DNA from: Myxococcaceae bacterium
Lineage (GTDB): Bacteria > Myxococcota > Myxococcia > Myxococcales > Myxococcaceae
DNA: 36,165 nucleotides
NCBI GenBank assembly: GCA_017881265.1
Contig: JADGRA010000053.1
Span: 1 to 36,165, forward strand
Reading direction: 5' to 3'
Shown one piece after another: positions 1 through 9,693 of the stretch. Numbering within the stretch: position 1 is the first letter of the stretch; every line of letters begins with the position of its first letter. Made by a program: the position numbers and the translations under genes. The notes under the pieces are model-generated. The model did not search any database, had not been told where the DNA came from, and was given only the letters and a program-made list of their open reading frames with translations.

Positions 1-637
<637 letters not shown>

Positions 638-793
638 GTGACAGGCTTCCCAGGGTGCGGGGGCCACGGGTGCCCTCGCGCTGTGCCCTATTCCACGCCG
701 GGGCCCGTGTGCGCCATGAAAAAGCCCCCCAAAGTACAGCGCCGGCGGCACGGCGCAAGCCACAGCGCCCCCCAAAACCGTGGGAGTGCACGG

Positions 794-1867
794 ATGCAGT
801 CCGAGCAAGCCCGGGGCCGGGCGGCCCCCTCCCACAGAAGGCCACCCGCCCGCCCGCCCCCGCCCGCGGTGGTGCCGCCCGGCCCGGCGCGGCCACCCGC
901 CCTGGGCAGCTGGCTGTGGACGTGCCGCCCCGGCTTCGAAGTCCACCTGGCCGAGGAACTGACGCGCGCACGCGCCGTCCCGGAGGTGCTGGGCCCGGGC
1001 TTCCTCGCCTCCGCCCGGAGGCCCGGCGTGGACCCCGCGTTTGCCCGGACGGGCTTCCTTGTCCGCGCGCGGGCGCCGGGGCCGCTGGAGGCCGCGGCGG
1101 AGGCGCTGGCGCCGCGGCTACGACGCGCCGGCCCCGTCACGGTGCGCGTCTGGGGCGCGGACACGGAAGCGGGCCTTCAACTGGGGCAGGAGGCGCGCGC
1201 CCTGGAAGCGGCGCTGCAGGCGGCGCCCGGCGTCCAGCACCGCGACGACGGCGTGGCGCCCTTCGCCGAGGTGGCCCTGGTGGGCGCGCCGGGGGCGTGG
1301 ACGGCCGTCTTCGGCACCGTCCGGCGGGACGAGGCCGTCAGCTGGAGTCCCGCGGGCCGCCAGCGCATGCACCGCACCGGCGACGCCCCCTCGCGCGCCG
1401 GGCTGAAGCTGGAGGAGGCGTGGGCGCTTCTGGGGCTGTGGCCCTCGCCCGGGGAGATGTGCGTGGACTTGGGGGCGGCCCCCGGCGGCTGGACGGCGCG
1501 GGCGCTGGACAGGGGGGCCCGCGTGGTGGCCGTGGACAGGGCCGCCCTGGCCCCGGACGTCGCCCGGCACCCGAAGGTGCGCCATCTGCGCGAAAGCGCC
1601 TTCGCCTACGTCCCGGAGGAACCGGTGGACTGGCTGTTGTGCGACATGGCCTGGCGCCCCCTGGAAGTCGCCACGCTGCTGGCCCGCTGGGGGCGCGAGG
1701 GGTGGGCGCTGCACCTGGTGGCAAATTTAAAGCTACCCATGCGCGACAAGGTGGAGACGCTGGCCCGGGCGCGGCGCCTTCTGGAAGACGCCGGGTGGAA
1801 GGCCCTCCGGCTGCGCCAGCTGTACCACGACCGGGATGAAGTCACGGTGGTGGCACGCACCCGCTGA
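794..1867 (+). CDS. rlmM: 23S rRNA 2'-O-ribose methyltransferase RlmM-like
   Basis: SAM-dependent methyltransferase that, by family, methylates the ribose of C2498 of 23S rRNA. The SAM-binding motif [11 protein letters not shown] lies near residue 223. It is followed by a catalytic Asp in LLCDMAW, a Lys in NLKLPM, and the C-terminal run [12 protein letters not shown], which closely matches E. coli RlmM. Together these supply the K-D-K-E set typical of the family. I chose ATG 794 because GGGAG lies 7 bases upstream and the resulting 357 residues fit the family (about 366). In-frame ATGs at 716 and 638 would add a Pro/Arg-rich, low-complexity leader and lack a clear ribosome site. The N-terminal 40 residues are unusually proline-rich even from 794. 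The gene is divergent from secA. Confidence 0.9.
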   Translation: MQSEQARGRAAPSHRRPPARPPPPAVVPPGPARPPALGSWLWTCRPGFEVHLAEELTRARAVPEVLGPGFLASARRPGVDPAFARTGFLVRARAPGPLEAAAEALAPRLRRAGPVTVRVWGADTEAGLQLGQEARALEAALQAAPGVQHRDDGVAPFAEVALVGAPGAWTAVFGTVRRDEAVSWSPAGRQRMHRTGDAPSRAGLKLEEAWALLGLWPSPGEMCVDLGAAPGGWTARALDRGARVVAVDRAALAPDVARHPKVRHLRESAFAYVPEEPVDWLLCDMAWRPLEVATLLARWGREGWALHLVANLKLPMRDKVETLARARRLLEDAGWKALRLRQLYHDRDEVTVVARTR

Positions 1868-1932
1868 CGGCGGCCACCGTTGGTGCAGTCGGGGGGGCCG
1901 CGCGGCGCCAGGCCTTGGGTTAGGAAAGGCCC

Positions 1933-2658
1933 ATGCCGCACACCTTGAACGACGCCACCGTGGAGACGCTTGTGCGACTGCAGCCCTTCGTGCGCAGCCA
2001 GCCAGCGGAGAAGCACGCCGCCCTGGCACTGCAGGCCCTGCTGGACGCCGAGTCCTGCCGGCGCGGCGGGCCGGACCCCGTCTCCTCTGCCCTCAACGTC
2101 CTCTTCCTCACCCAGGGCGCCCTCCTCAAGCCGGAGTACGACATCTCCATCCACGCACACGTGCCGTGGGAGGTGGGGATGCTGACGGTGGACGTGGTGG
2201 AACTCATCCGCGTCAACCAGGCGGCCGGCTTTCCCGCGGGCGACGCCGTGCTGCGCGCGGTGGCCAGCTGCCTGGCCGCCACCTTCCCGGGTGCGCCGGT
2301 GGTGCGCATCCACACCGACTGCTTCTGCGTCCTCTTCCCGCCCTCCGCCGGGACGGACGTCACCGAGGAGGTCCGCACCCGCGCCCGCGCGGCCCTGCCC
2401 GGGGCCGTCGCCGTCGTCCGCGCCCAAACGGACCGGCTACCTGAAACGGTGGACTTCACCCTGGGCCTGGCGCGGCTTCAGGTGGTGGACCCCTCGCACT
2501 GGCAGGTGCTGGGGCCCCTGGTGTGGGCCGAGGCCGAGCGCACGCACGTGCTGGCGCGGGCCCAGAAGGCGGACGGCGTGCTGCTGCGGCGGCTGGACCT
2601 CTCCGGCCGGGTAGCCGTCACGCCCGAGGAGCGCTCGGCTACTCGTCGTCGAGAATGA
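1933..2658 (+). CDS. Degenerate GGDEF-fold protein (probably no cyclase activity)
   Basis: A 241-residue protein whose second half follows the GGDEF layout. It has a metal-binding-like strand (MLTVDVVELIRVNQ), the glycine-rich GD element (AAGFPAGDAVLRAVA), then VVRIHTDCFCVLFP at the place of the signature. There GGDEF has become HTDCF, so both glycines and the acidic fourth position are lost. The tail (ERTHVLARAQKADGV) resembles the final helix with AK-G. Diguanylate cyclase activity is therefore unlikely; nucleotide binding or a structural role remains possible. GGAAAGG precedes ATG 1933. It lies 65 bases after rlmM on the same strand, and its 3' end overlaps the convergent M23 peptidase gene by 20 bases. 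The partner or target is unknown. Confidence 0.75.
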   Translation: MPHTLNDATVETLVRLQPFVRSQPAEKHAALALQALLDAESCRRGGPDPVSSALNVLFLTQGALLKPEYDISIHAHVPWEVGMLTVDVVELIRVNQAAGFPAGDAVLRAVASCLAATFPGAPVVRIHTDCFCVLFPPSAGTDVTEEVRTRARAALPGAVAVVRAQTDRLPETVDFTLGLARLQVVDPSHWQVLGPLVWAEAERTHVLARAQKADGVLLRRLDLSGRVAVTPEERSATRRRE

Positions 2659-3565
2659 ATTTCCGGGGGTTTTCCGGAAGCCCATTCACCCGCACTTCGT
2701 AGTGCAAGTGCGGGCCGGTGCTGCGGCCGGTGTTGCCCACGGCGCCGATGAGGTCGCCCCGGTGCACGTGCTCGCCCGGGTGGACCTGCACCTTGCTGAG
2801 GTGGCCGTAGCGCGTCTTCACGCCGTAGCCGTGGTCGATGACCAGGACGTTGCCGTAGCTGCCTTCCAGGCCGGCGAAGATGACGGTGCCGTCGGCGGGG
2901 GCGGTGACTTCCTTGCCGTGCGGGGCGGCGATGTCCAGGCCCTCATGCATCATCCGCTCGGCGGTGTAGGGGTCCGTCCGCTGGCCGAAGTCGCTGGTAA
3001 TCCACCCGCGGGCGGGCCAGACGCTGGGCGTCGAGGCGAGCAGACTCTTCTGTTCCAGGAAATAGGTCTGCAGCTGCTGCAGGCTCTGCTCCTGGCGCGC
3101 GGCCTCCGTGGACAGCGTCTCCAGCTTGGCCGCCAGCGTCTTGGGGGATTCGGAGGTGGGCGAAAGGGCGGTGAACTCGGACTCGCTGCTGCTCGGCGGC
3201 ACGCCCTTGGTTTCCATGGCCGTCGGGCCAAGCGCCAGGTTGCGCTGCGGGTCCGACAGCAGCGTCACCGCTCGCAGCTTTTGGTCGAAGCGCTCCACAC
3301 GCTCCAGCGTGGAGGCCATGTGCTCCACGTGCTCGCGGAAGCCCTTCAGCTGCGTGCGCAGCGCGACGTTCTCGTCCCGCAGCGCGCGGTTCTCCGAGGC
3401 GCGGTACAGAAGGTGCGTGTAGTGCACGGCCGCCACGGCCAGCCCCACCACCAACAGGCCGCCCCCGACCACCAGCTGACGCAAAAGCTTCCGGTCCACC
3501 TGGTAGCGGCGGACAGCCTGGTCATGCTCGGGAACGACGATGAGGGTGAAGCTCTTCTTGGCCAA
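2639..3565 (-). CDS. Membrane-anchored M23 family murein metallopeptidase
   Basis: Zinc endopeptidase of the LytM/M23 family, expected to cut peptidoglycan cross-links in the periplasm. From the N-terminus it has a short cytoplasmic tail, one membrane segment at about residues 31-50, a coiled coil (about 55-110 and again about 145-175), and the M23 domain from about residue 185. The zinc and catalytic motifs are complete: HEGLD at 207-211, YGHL around H255 and HLH at 286-288, so it should be active rather than an EnvC-type activator. The 308-residue length and architecture are usual for the family. Genes of this type often sit near secA; here rlmM and the degenerate GGDEF gene intervene on the opposite strand. 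Confidence 0.92.
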   Translation of the reverse strand: MAKKSFTLIVVPEHDQAVRRYQVDRKLLRQLVVGGGLLVVGLAVAAVHYTHLLYRASENRALRDENVALRTQLKGFREHVEHMASTLERVERFDQKLRAVTLLSDPQRNLALGPTAMETKGVPPSSSESEFTALSPTSESPKTLAAKLETLSTEAARQEQSLQQLQTYFLEQKSLLASTPSVWPARGWITSDFGQRTDPYTAERMMHEGLDIAAPHGKEVTAPADGTVIFAGLEGSYGNVLVIDHGYGVKTRYGHLSKVQVHPGEHVHRGDLIGAVGNTGRSTGPHLHYEVRVNGLPENPRKFILDDE

Positions 3566-3695
3566 AGCCCTGGCTCCCTAGGTTGCCCCCCAACCGTCAG
3601 CGTCTAAGCATACCCCGGGCGCACCCGTTGGCAGCAGCGTTTCTTACAGACCGGGTGAGAGAGAGGGCGCGCGTAGCACCCCGTTCCTTACACTG

Positions 3696-4529
3696 TCAAG
3701 GCGAACGCACGACACTTGCAGTGCGTGCATCCGGCCCGTCGTCAAGCTCGGCGCGCACGGCGATGACGGTGATGTTGTCGTCTCCGCCTCTCTCATTCGC
3801 CAGGTCGATGAGGCGCGTGGGAATTTCCTTCAGCGCGCTGGCCCGGACAATCTCGAGAATCTCCTGGTCCTCGAGCATGTTGGCCAGCCCGTCGGAACAG
3901 AGGATGAAGATGTCGCCGGCTTCCGCGAGCAGCCCCATGACGTCGACCTGGACTTCCTCCTCGAAGCCGACGGAACGCGTAATAATATTCCGGTAGCGGC
4001 TGTGACGCGCCTCCTCGGGCGTAATCATCCCCGCCTTAATCTGCTCATTGACGAGGCTGTGGTCCTCGGAGATTTGCTGGATGAGCTCCCCGCGCACCAG
4101 GTAGGCCCGGCTGTCACCGACGTGCGCGAAGAAGGCGTGCGCCTCGTCCAAAAGAAGCGAGATGACAGTGGTGCCCATGCCCGCCAGCTCCGGGTCCTCC
4201 TGGGCCTTGGCGAAGATGGCCAGGCAGGCCTGCTCCACCGCGCTGCGGATGGTTTCCGGGACGGGCGAGTCCTGCAGGCTGGCGGAGGCTGGGGGCGTCT
4301 CCAGGGCGGCCCGCATCTCCCTCAGCCGCTTGTCGATGGTTTCCACGGCGATGCGGCTGGCCGTGCCGCCGCCGGCGTGGCCGCCCATGCCGTCCGCGAC
4401 GACATAGAGCTGCAATTCCTCATCGATGAGGAAACTGTCTTCGTTGTGGTCGCGCTTCCTGCCGACGTCCGTCAGGCCTGCAGAGGCGGCCTTCAACCGG
4501 ACAGGAGCTCGCTCAGCCGGGGCACCCAC
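3696..4529 (-). CDS. PP2C-family serine/threonine phosphatase (Stp1/PrpC type)
   Basis: Soluble metal-dependent phosphatase that probably reverses phosphorylation by Hanks-type Ser/Thr kinases, which are abundant in myxobacteria. All core PP2C motifs are present: RDHNED, VADGMGGHAGG, VGDSRAYLVR, DHSLVN, LCSDGLANML and GGDDNITVI, supplying the metal-binding aspartates. At 277 residues it is slightly longer than typical Stp1, through a short N-terminal leader and an Ala/Asp-rich tail. The start used is GTG 4529, inside the last codons of recN (17-base overlap), which implies co-transcription with recN. No strong ribosome site is visible; a TTG about 11 codons on could also serve. Confidence 0.9.
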   Translation of the reverse strand: MGAPAERAPVRLKAASAGLTDVGRKRDHNEDSFLIDEELQLYVVADGMGGHAGGGTASRIAVETIDKRLREMRAALETPPASASLQDSPVPETIRSAVEQACLAIFAKAQEDPELAGMGTTVISLLLDEAHAFFAHVGDSRAYLVRGELIQQISEDHSLVNEQIKAGMITPEEARHSRYRNIITRSVGFEEEVQVDVMGLLAEAGDIFILCSDGLANMLEDQEILEIVRASALKEIPTRLIDLANERGGDDNITVIAVRAELDDGPDARTASVVRSP

Positions 4530-6279
4530 GCGACGGGGATGCTACGGCACCGCTGGAACTAGGGGCAATGGGAGAAGTGGCACCCGGGGTCCGCAATCGC
4601 CCGGAAGCACCCGGGCGGCGGGACGGGGTGGCACCACGCAGCAGCGCCTCGGCGGCCTGCATGGCCGCTTCGCTCACCTTGACGCCGGACAGCATGCGGG
4701 CCAGTTCCGCGACCCGGGGCGCCCCGGGGGCCAGGGCGGTGACGGCCGAGGCCACCCGGCCCTTGGCCTGCAGCTTGTGGACGACAAGGTGCGCGTCCGC
4801 ATGGGCCGCCACCTGGGGCAGGTGGGTGACGCACAGCACCTGCCGGCCCTGGGCCACCTGGCGGACGAGACGCCCCACCGCGTCCGCCACCGCCCCGCCC
4901 ACCCCGGCGTCCGCCTCGTCCAGCACCACCGTCTCGCAGGCGTCCCGTTCCAGGAAGACGCGCCGGAGGCCCAACAGCACGCGGGAGGCCTCACCGCCGG
5001 AGGCCACGCGGTGCAGCGGGCGCAGGCCCTCCCCGGGGTTGGCTGAGAAGAGGAATTCGACGTCGTCCGCCCCTTCCGCGCCCAGGGCGTCCGCGGCCGC
5101 GACTTCCACGCGGAAGCGCGCGCCGGCCAGGGCCAACTCGGCCAGGACGGCCTGGACGGCCCGGCCCAGCGTCGCCGCCGCCCGTTCGCGCTCCGTCCGC
5201 AGCGCCCGGGCCGCTTCCCACGCCCGCGCTTCCAAGGTGCCGCGCTGGGTACGCAGCGCAGCCAATGCCTCGTGCCGGCCTGCAAGTGTCTCTGCCTCGA
5301 CGCGCAGGGCAGCCACGCGCGACAGGACACCCGTCAAGTCCGTCCCGTGCTTCCGACACAGCCGCCGAAGGGCGTCTAGCCGGTCCTCCACTTCCAGAAG
5401 GCGCTGGGGGTCCGCCTCCAGCCGGCCGAGGTAGCTGCGCAGGCGGGCCGCTGCCTCGTCCAGCTCCGCCGTGGCCGTGCGCAGCGCCAGGGCCACGGAC
5501 TCCAGCTGGGCGTCTTGCCGCACGCCGTCCTCCACCGCGGCGGCGGCCCGGCCGGCCGACTCGGCCGCCCGACCCTCCTCAGTCAGGTGCGCCATGGCCT
5601 CCTCTGCCAGGGCGCGCAGCCGCTCGACGGAGGCGAGGCGCCGGCGCTCCTCCTCCAGCCGCACGTCTTCCTCCACGCCCGGCGACAGCCGCTCCACTTC
5701 CTCCACCTGGAAACGCAAGAAGTCGAGGCGCTCCTCGGCGGACGACGCCCCGCCCAGGGCTGCAAGTTCGCGGTCCACGGCCAGAAGCGCCGTGTAGGCG
5801 CCTTGGTACGCGTCGCTGGCCGCGGGCACCCGGCCCACCCTGTCCAACAGCGAGCGCTGGAAGGCGGGCTGGAAGAGGGCCACGTGGGCGTGCTGTCCAG
5901 CGACGTCCAGAAGGCCCTGCAGCAGCTGCCCAAGGACGCCCACGGTGGCCAGTCCGCCGTTGACGTGCACCCGGCCCCGGCCGGTGCGGCCCACCACCCG
6001 GCGCACACTGACTTCCTCCCCGGTGTCCGGAAGGCCCAGGGCTTGTAGGCGCTCGGCCAGCGCGGCGGTGCGCTGGAAGACGGCCTCCACCACCGCTTCC
6101 TCCGCCCCGGCCCGGACGACGCCCGCCTCCGCACGGCCGCCGAGGAGGAGGCCCAGGGCGTCTACCAGGATGGACTTGCCCGCCCCCGTCTCGCCCGTCA
6201 GCACCGTCAACCCCGGGCCGAAGGTGACTTCCACCTCCTCGACGACGGTGAAGGCTTGAATGCGCAGGCCAAGCAGCAT
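4513..6279 (-). CDS. recN: DNA repair protein RecN
   Basis: SMC-like ATPase used in double-strand-break repair by recombination. The Walker A GETGAGKS is at about residues 29-36. A long coiled-coil middle rich in Glu, Arg, Ala and Leu follows, then the C-terminal head with SGGEASR and Walker B VVLDEADAGVGG. I set the start at ATG 6279 (MLLGLRIQAF) because AAGGAG lies about 11 bases upstream and RecN proteins begin this way; nine extra codons are open upstream. The 588-residue length exceeds the usual 550-570 because of a Pro/Ser/Arg-rich tail after the last conserved helix. The stop overlaps the PP2C start. Confidence 0.95.
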   Translation of the reverse strand: MLLGLRIQAFTVVEEVEVTFGPGLTVLTGETGAGKSILVDALGLLLGGRAEAGVVRAGAEEAVVEAVFQRTAALAERLQALGLPDTGEEVSVRRVVGRTGRGRVHVNGGLATVGVLGQLLQGLLDVAGQHAHVALFQPAFQRSLLDRVGRVPAASDAYQGAYTALLAVDRELAALGGASSAEERLDFLRFQVEEVERLSPGVEEDVRLEEERRRLASVERLRALAEEAMAHLTEEGRAAESAGRAAAAVEDGVRQDAQLESVALALRTATAELDEAAARLRSYLGRLEADPQRLLEVEDRLDALRRLCRKHGTDLTGVLSRVAALRVEAETLAGRHEALAALRTQRGTLEARAWEAARALRTERERAAATLGRAVQAVLAELALAGARFRVEVAAADALGAEGADDVEFLFSANPGEGLRPLHRVASGGEASRVLLGLRRVFLERDACETVVLDEADAGVGGAVADAVGRLVRQVAQGRQVLCVTHLPQVAAHADAHLVVHKLQAKGRVASAVTALAPGAPRVAELARMLSGVKVSEAAMQAAEALLRGATPSRRPGASGRLRTPGATSPIAPSSSGAVASPSRGCPG

Positions 6280-6396
6280 GGGCGGTGACGCTCCTTGCCC
6301 CTGCAAAACGCAGGGACGGGGGCCACCCTAGCCCTCTCGGCCGACACTGGACAAATTTTCAGTAGTCGGCTGCTTCTTGCCTCTCGTGCGCGGGGC

Positions 6397-9300
6397 CTAC
6401 GGCTCGCGGAAGAGGTCTTCCACGTCGGCCTGGGTGAGGCCCTTCAGCCCGGCCTGCGTGCCTTCCAGAATGCCCGCGGCCAGCTCGCGCTTGCGGCGCT
6501 GTAGCTGAAGAATCTTCTCCTCCACTGTGCCTTGCGTAATCAGCTTGTAGCTGATGACGGCGCGCGTCTGGCCGATGCGGTGGGTGCGGTCGGTGGCCTG
6601 GTCCTCGACGGCCGGGTTCCACCACGGGTCGAAGTGCAGCACGTAGTCCGCCGCCGTCAGGTTGAGGCCGGTGCCGCCGGCCTTCAGGCTGATGAAGAAG
6701 AGGGGCGGCCCCTCCTGGGCGTTGAAGGCGTCCACCCGCGCCATGCGGTCCCGGGTGCGTCCATCCAGCGCCTGGTACTTCAGCCCCCGGCTGTCCGCCT
6801 CGGCCTTGAGGAGGTCCAGCATCTCGGTGAACTGGCTGAACACCAGCGCACGGTGCCCCTCGGCGACCAGGTCATCCACCAGCCCGAAGAAGCGCTCCAG
6901 CTTGGCCGACGGCGGCAGCTGCGTGCCCGGGGGCAGCTTCAGAAGGCGCGGGTCGCAGCACACCTGCCGCAGCCGCATGAGGGCGGCAAGAATGCTGACG
7001 CGCGCCCGGGCGAAGCCCACCTTGTCGATACTTTCGTGGACCTTGCTGCGACTCGTTTCCAGCACCTCGCGGTAGAGAGCCGCCTGGCCCACGTCCATCT
7101 CGCACCAGGCCACCACCTCCGTCTTGGGCGGCAAGTCCTTGGCCACCTCCGTCTTGAGGCGGCGGAGGATGAAGGGGTGGATGCGCCGGCGCAGCCGCTC
7201 GCGCGCGGAGGCGTCTGCCCCGAGGACAATCGGCTGCTCGTACCTCTCCGAGAAGTCCTCCTCGGTGCCGAGGAAGCCCGGCATGAGGAAGTCGAAAATG
7301 CTCCACAACTCCCCCAGCCGGTTCTCGAGCGGCGTGCCGGTGAGGGCCAGGCGATGTTCACTGGGTAGCGCCTTGCAGGCCTGGGCGGTGGCGGAGCCGG
7401 CATTCTTGATGTTCTGCGCCTCGTCCAGGACGACGTACTTCCAGCGCGTCTTGGAGAGTTCCTCGAGGTCGCGCCGTACCAGCGCATAGCTGGTCAGGAC
7501 AATGTCCACGTCCGCGAAGGACTGGGTGCGCCGGTCCTGCCCGTGCCACAACGCCACGCTGAGGTCGGGCGTGAAACGTTCCGCCTCGCGCTTCCAGTTG
7601 GCCAGAACGGACGTGGGGGCCACCACCAGCGAGGGCGCCCCCTTCTCCTCGTTGTGGGACTTGAGGAGGAGGGCCAGGGCCTGCAGCGTCTTTCCGAGGC
7701 CCATGTCGTCGGCCAGAATTCCCGACAGGCGGTGGCGGTGGAGGAACCACAGCCAGGCCAGGCCCGCCTCCTGGTAGTGGCGCAGCGTGGCCTGCAGCCC
7801 CGCCGGCGGAGGCACCGGCGCAGCTTCATCCACCAGCCGCAACTCGGACATGGCGGCGCGGGCCCGCGCTTCGATGTCGGCTGCGTCGCCGAGGCTGGCC
7901 AGGGCGTCCAGGGCCATCGCCTGGTACAGCGGCACCCTCGTGGTGGGCTTGCCGGGGGCCGCCCCGGCCTCCTCCAGAAGTTCCGTCGCCCGCTGCAATT
8001 CCTCGCGGTCCGCCTCGGCGAAGCTGCCGTCGGCCAGCGGCACGTAGCGCCGGCCGGAGGCCAGCCACAGCCGGACGGCGCCCAAGTCCACCGACTGGCC
8101 GTCGGCTTCAAAGCGGGCGTCGAGGTCAAACCAGTGCAGCGCCTCCATGCTGACGCGGATGCGCGGGCGCAGCCCGCTGCGCACCTTCACCTCCGGCAGC
8201 TGGGCGGCAAAGCGTTCCCAGGCCGCCGGCAGACTCTTCAGCCCCTGGGCCCAGAAGGTGACGGCCGTGTCGCCCTGGGCCACGTACGCCTCCCCGTCCC
8301 AGCGCAGCCCCAGCCCCGTCAACAGCTTCAGGGCGGCGCGCTCCTCTTCCTCGTCGCGCCGGTACAGCCGCCGCTGGTTGCCGAGGGAACCGATGGCGTA
8401 GCCCAGCGTCCCGGCCGCAGGGGTGACGGGCGCGGTGGTGCCGCCGTAGCGCGCGCCCAGCTGGGCCCGCACCTTCTCCGGGTTGCCTTCCAGGGTGAGA
8501 ATGAAGTGCGGCGGGGTGGACTCGTCGACGTCCAGGCCGTCGGCGCGCAGCGACAGGTCCAGCCGTGGCAGGTGGGCAGCGAAAAATGTCAGGGCCCGGT
8601 CCAGCTGCCCGTGGGGCAGCGACATGGACGGCTCCAGCATCCACTTGCGCCACAGCCGGGCCGGCAGGTTGGGGCGCACCGGGTACAGCGTCTGGCCGGA
8701 CAGGAGGTAGCCATTGCGCTTGCCCACCAGAAACACCGACTCGCGAATGCCCACCGGCTCGCCCTCCGGCAGCCGGAACTCCAGCGTGGCCTTCGCCCCG
8801 CCGTCGGTGGATTCCAGGTGCACTTGGGGAAGCGCGGGCGTCTGCGACAGCAGCAGCGGCGTCCCGCGGTACACCACCCGGGCCTCGCCCAGCACTTCCA
8901 GCAAGTCCGCCACTTCCTCATCGCCGAGGAGGAACTTCCCGTCGTAGCGGCTTTCGTACCGGGCCAATTCGTTGAGAGCCCGCTCATCCACCGGCCCCAG
9001 GCGCGCGCCCTGACTGAGCAGGCGCTTCACCTGGATGGGGCCAGCCGTCTGGGCTTCCTTGCGCCGCACGTCCACCAGCCAAGCCCGCCCGCCGTTGCGC
9101 GCATGGGCGGGCATGATTCGGTAGACGAAGGCATGGTCCGGCAAGGACGACAGGCCGAGCCAGCTCTCCAGCTTGGCCACCGCCGGCAGCGGCACCACCT
9201 CCGCCCCCCGGCCCTCCGGCGCCGTCCCCGCGGCCGGGGCGGCCGCTTCGGGCAGGGCCGGGACGGCGGCGCGCTCGGCCTGCAGGTGGGCCAGGGCCAC

Positions 9301-9588
9301 CGCCACCACGTGCTTGCAGTGCGGGCCGTAGCGGTTCCACGCCTGGCAGGTGCAGCTACTGACGAGGGGACGCGCGGCCGTGTCCAGGGTGGCCCGGTAG
9401 GGGTGCCCCTCACTGCCGGCGATGGAGCCGGACAGGACGGTGCCGGACTTGGCCAGGGCGGACACCCGGCCCAGGCCGGCATAGTCCCGGCCCTTCTTGA
9501 AGCTGGTGGGCTGCACCTCATCCCGCAGGAGGGCGACCCAGCTGCCCTCCTCGGAAGTGACGGCGCTCTGGAGCTCGGGCGGAGGCAA
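6397..9588 (-). CDS. SWIM zinc-finger SNF2/Rad54-type DEAD helicase
   Basis: Large (1,063 residues) SNF2-family ATPase expected to translocate on duplex DNA. A SWIM zinc finger (CxC and CxH at C79, C81, C91, H93) comes first. It is followed by about 500 residues without motifs I recognise, then the helicase core: Walker A DDMGLGKT, VVAPTSVLANW, DEAQ box VVLDEAQNIKN, TGTPLENRL, and in the second lobe VFSQFTEMLD, SLKAGGTGLNLTAAD and DRTHRIGQ. This order is standard for bacterial SWIM-SNF2 proteins, whose exact role (repair, transcription recycling or defence) is usually unproven. The start drawn is TTG 9588, with GGGAGG only 2 bases away, so the true start is uncertain. The gene is divergent from the ABC transporter genes. 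Confidence 0.92.
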   Translation of the reverse strand: MPPPELQSAVTSEEGSWVALLRDEVQPTSFKKGRDYAGLGRVSALAKSGTVLSGSIAGSEGHPYRATLDTAARPLVSSCTCQAWNRYGPHCKHVVAVALAHLQAERAAVPALPEAAAPAAGTAPEGRGAEVVPLPAVAKLESWLGLSSLPDHAFVYRIMPAHARNGGRAWLVDVRRKEAQTAGPIQVKRLLSQGARLGPVDERALNELARYESRYDGKFLLGDEEVADLLEVLGEARVVYRGTPLLLSQTPALPQVHLESTDGGAKATLEFRLPEGEPVGIRESVFLVGKRNGYLLSGQTLYPVRPNLPARLWRKWMLEPSMSLPHGQLDRALTFFAAHLPRLDLSLRADGLDVDESTPPHFILTLEGNPEKVRAQLGARYGGTTAPVTPAAGTLGYAIGSLGNQRRLYRRDEEEERAALKLLTGLGLRWDGEAYVAQGDTAVTFWAQGLKSLPAAWERFAAQLPEVKVRSGLRPRIRVSMEALHWFDLDARFEADGQSVDLGAVRLWLASGRRYVPLADGSFAEADREELQRATELLEEAGAAPGKPTTRVPLYQAMALDALASLGDAADIEARARAAMSELRLVDEAAPVPPPAGLQATLRHYQEAGLAWLWFLHRHRLSGILADDMGLGKTLQALALLLKSHNEEKGAPSLVVAPTSVLANWKREAERFTPDLSVALWHGQDRRTQSFADVDIVLTSYALVRRDLEELSKTRWKYVVLDEAQNIKNAGSATAQACKALPSEHRLALTGTPLENRLGELWSIFDFLMPGFLGTEEDFSERYEQPIVLGADASARERLRRRIHPFILRRLKTEVAKDLPPKTEVVAWCEMDVGQAALYREVLETSRSKVHESIDKVGFARARVSILAALMRLRQVCCDPRLLKLPPGTQLPPSAKLERFFGLVDDLVAEGHRALVFSQFTEMLDLLKAEADSRGLKYQALDGRTRDRMARVDAFNAQEGPPLFFISLKAGGTGLNLTAADYVLHFDPWWNPAVEDQATDRTHRIGQTRAVISYKLITQGTVEEKILQLQRRKRELAAGILEGTQAGLKGLTQADVEDLFREP

Positions 9589-9633
9589 GTCCTCCCAAGT
9601 AACACGGGAGGCTGCCCCTCTGCTGGTCAGCTT

Positions 9634-9645
9634 TGAAACGTTTCA
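9634..9645. promoter_or_regulatory. Perfect palindrome resembling a LacI/GalR-family operator
   Basis: TGAAACGTTTCA is a perfect 12-base palindrome with the central AAACGTTT core common to LacI/GalR-family operators. It lies between the divergent SNF2 and ABC transporter starts, 48 bases before ATG 9694. No LacI-type gene is in the window, so the regulator is unknown and the role is inferred from position and symmetry. Confidence 0.45.
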
Positions 9646-9693
9646 TTCTGGTTGGCGCACAAAGCCTGAGGCGAGCATAAGAGGGGGTTGTCC

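Noticed and set aside
7543-9636. A 697-codon open frame on the plus strand
   Set aside because: It lies antisense to the SNF2 helicase gene, which has complete motifs; high GC creates long antisense frames, and its translation is low-complexity Gln/Arg/Gly-rich.
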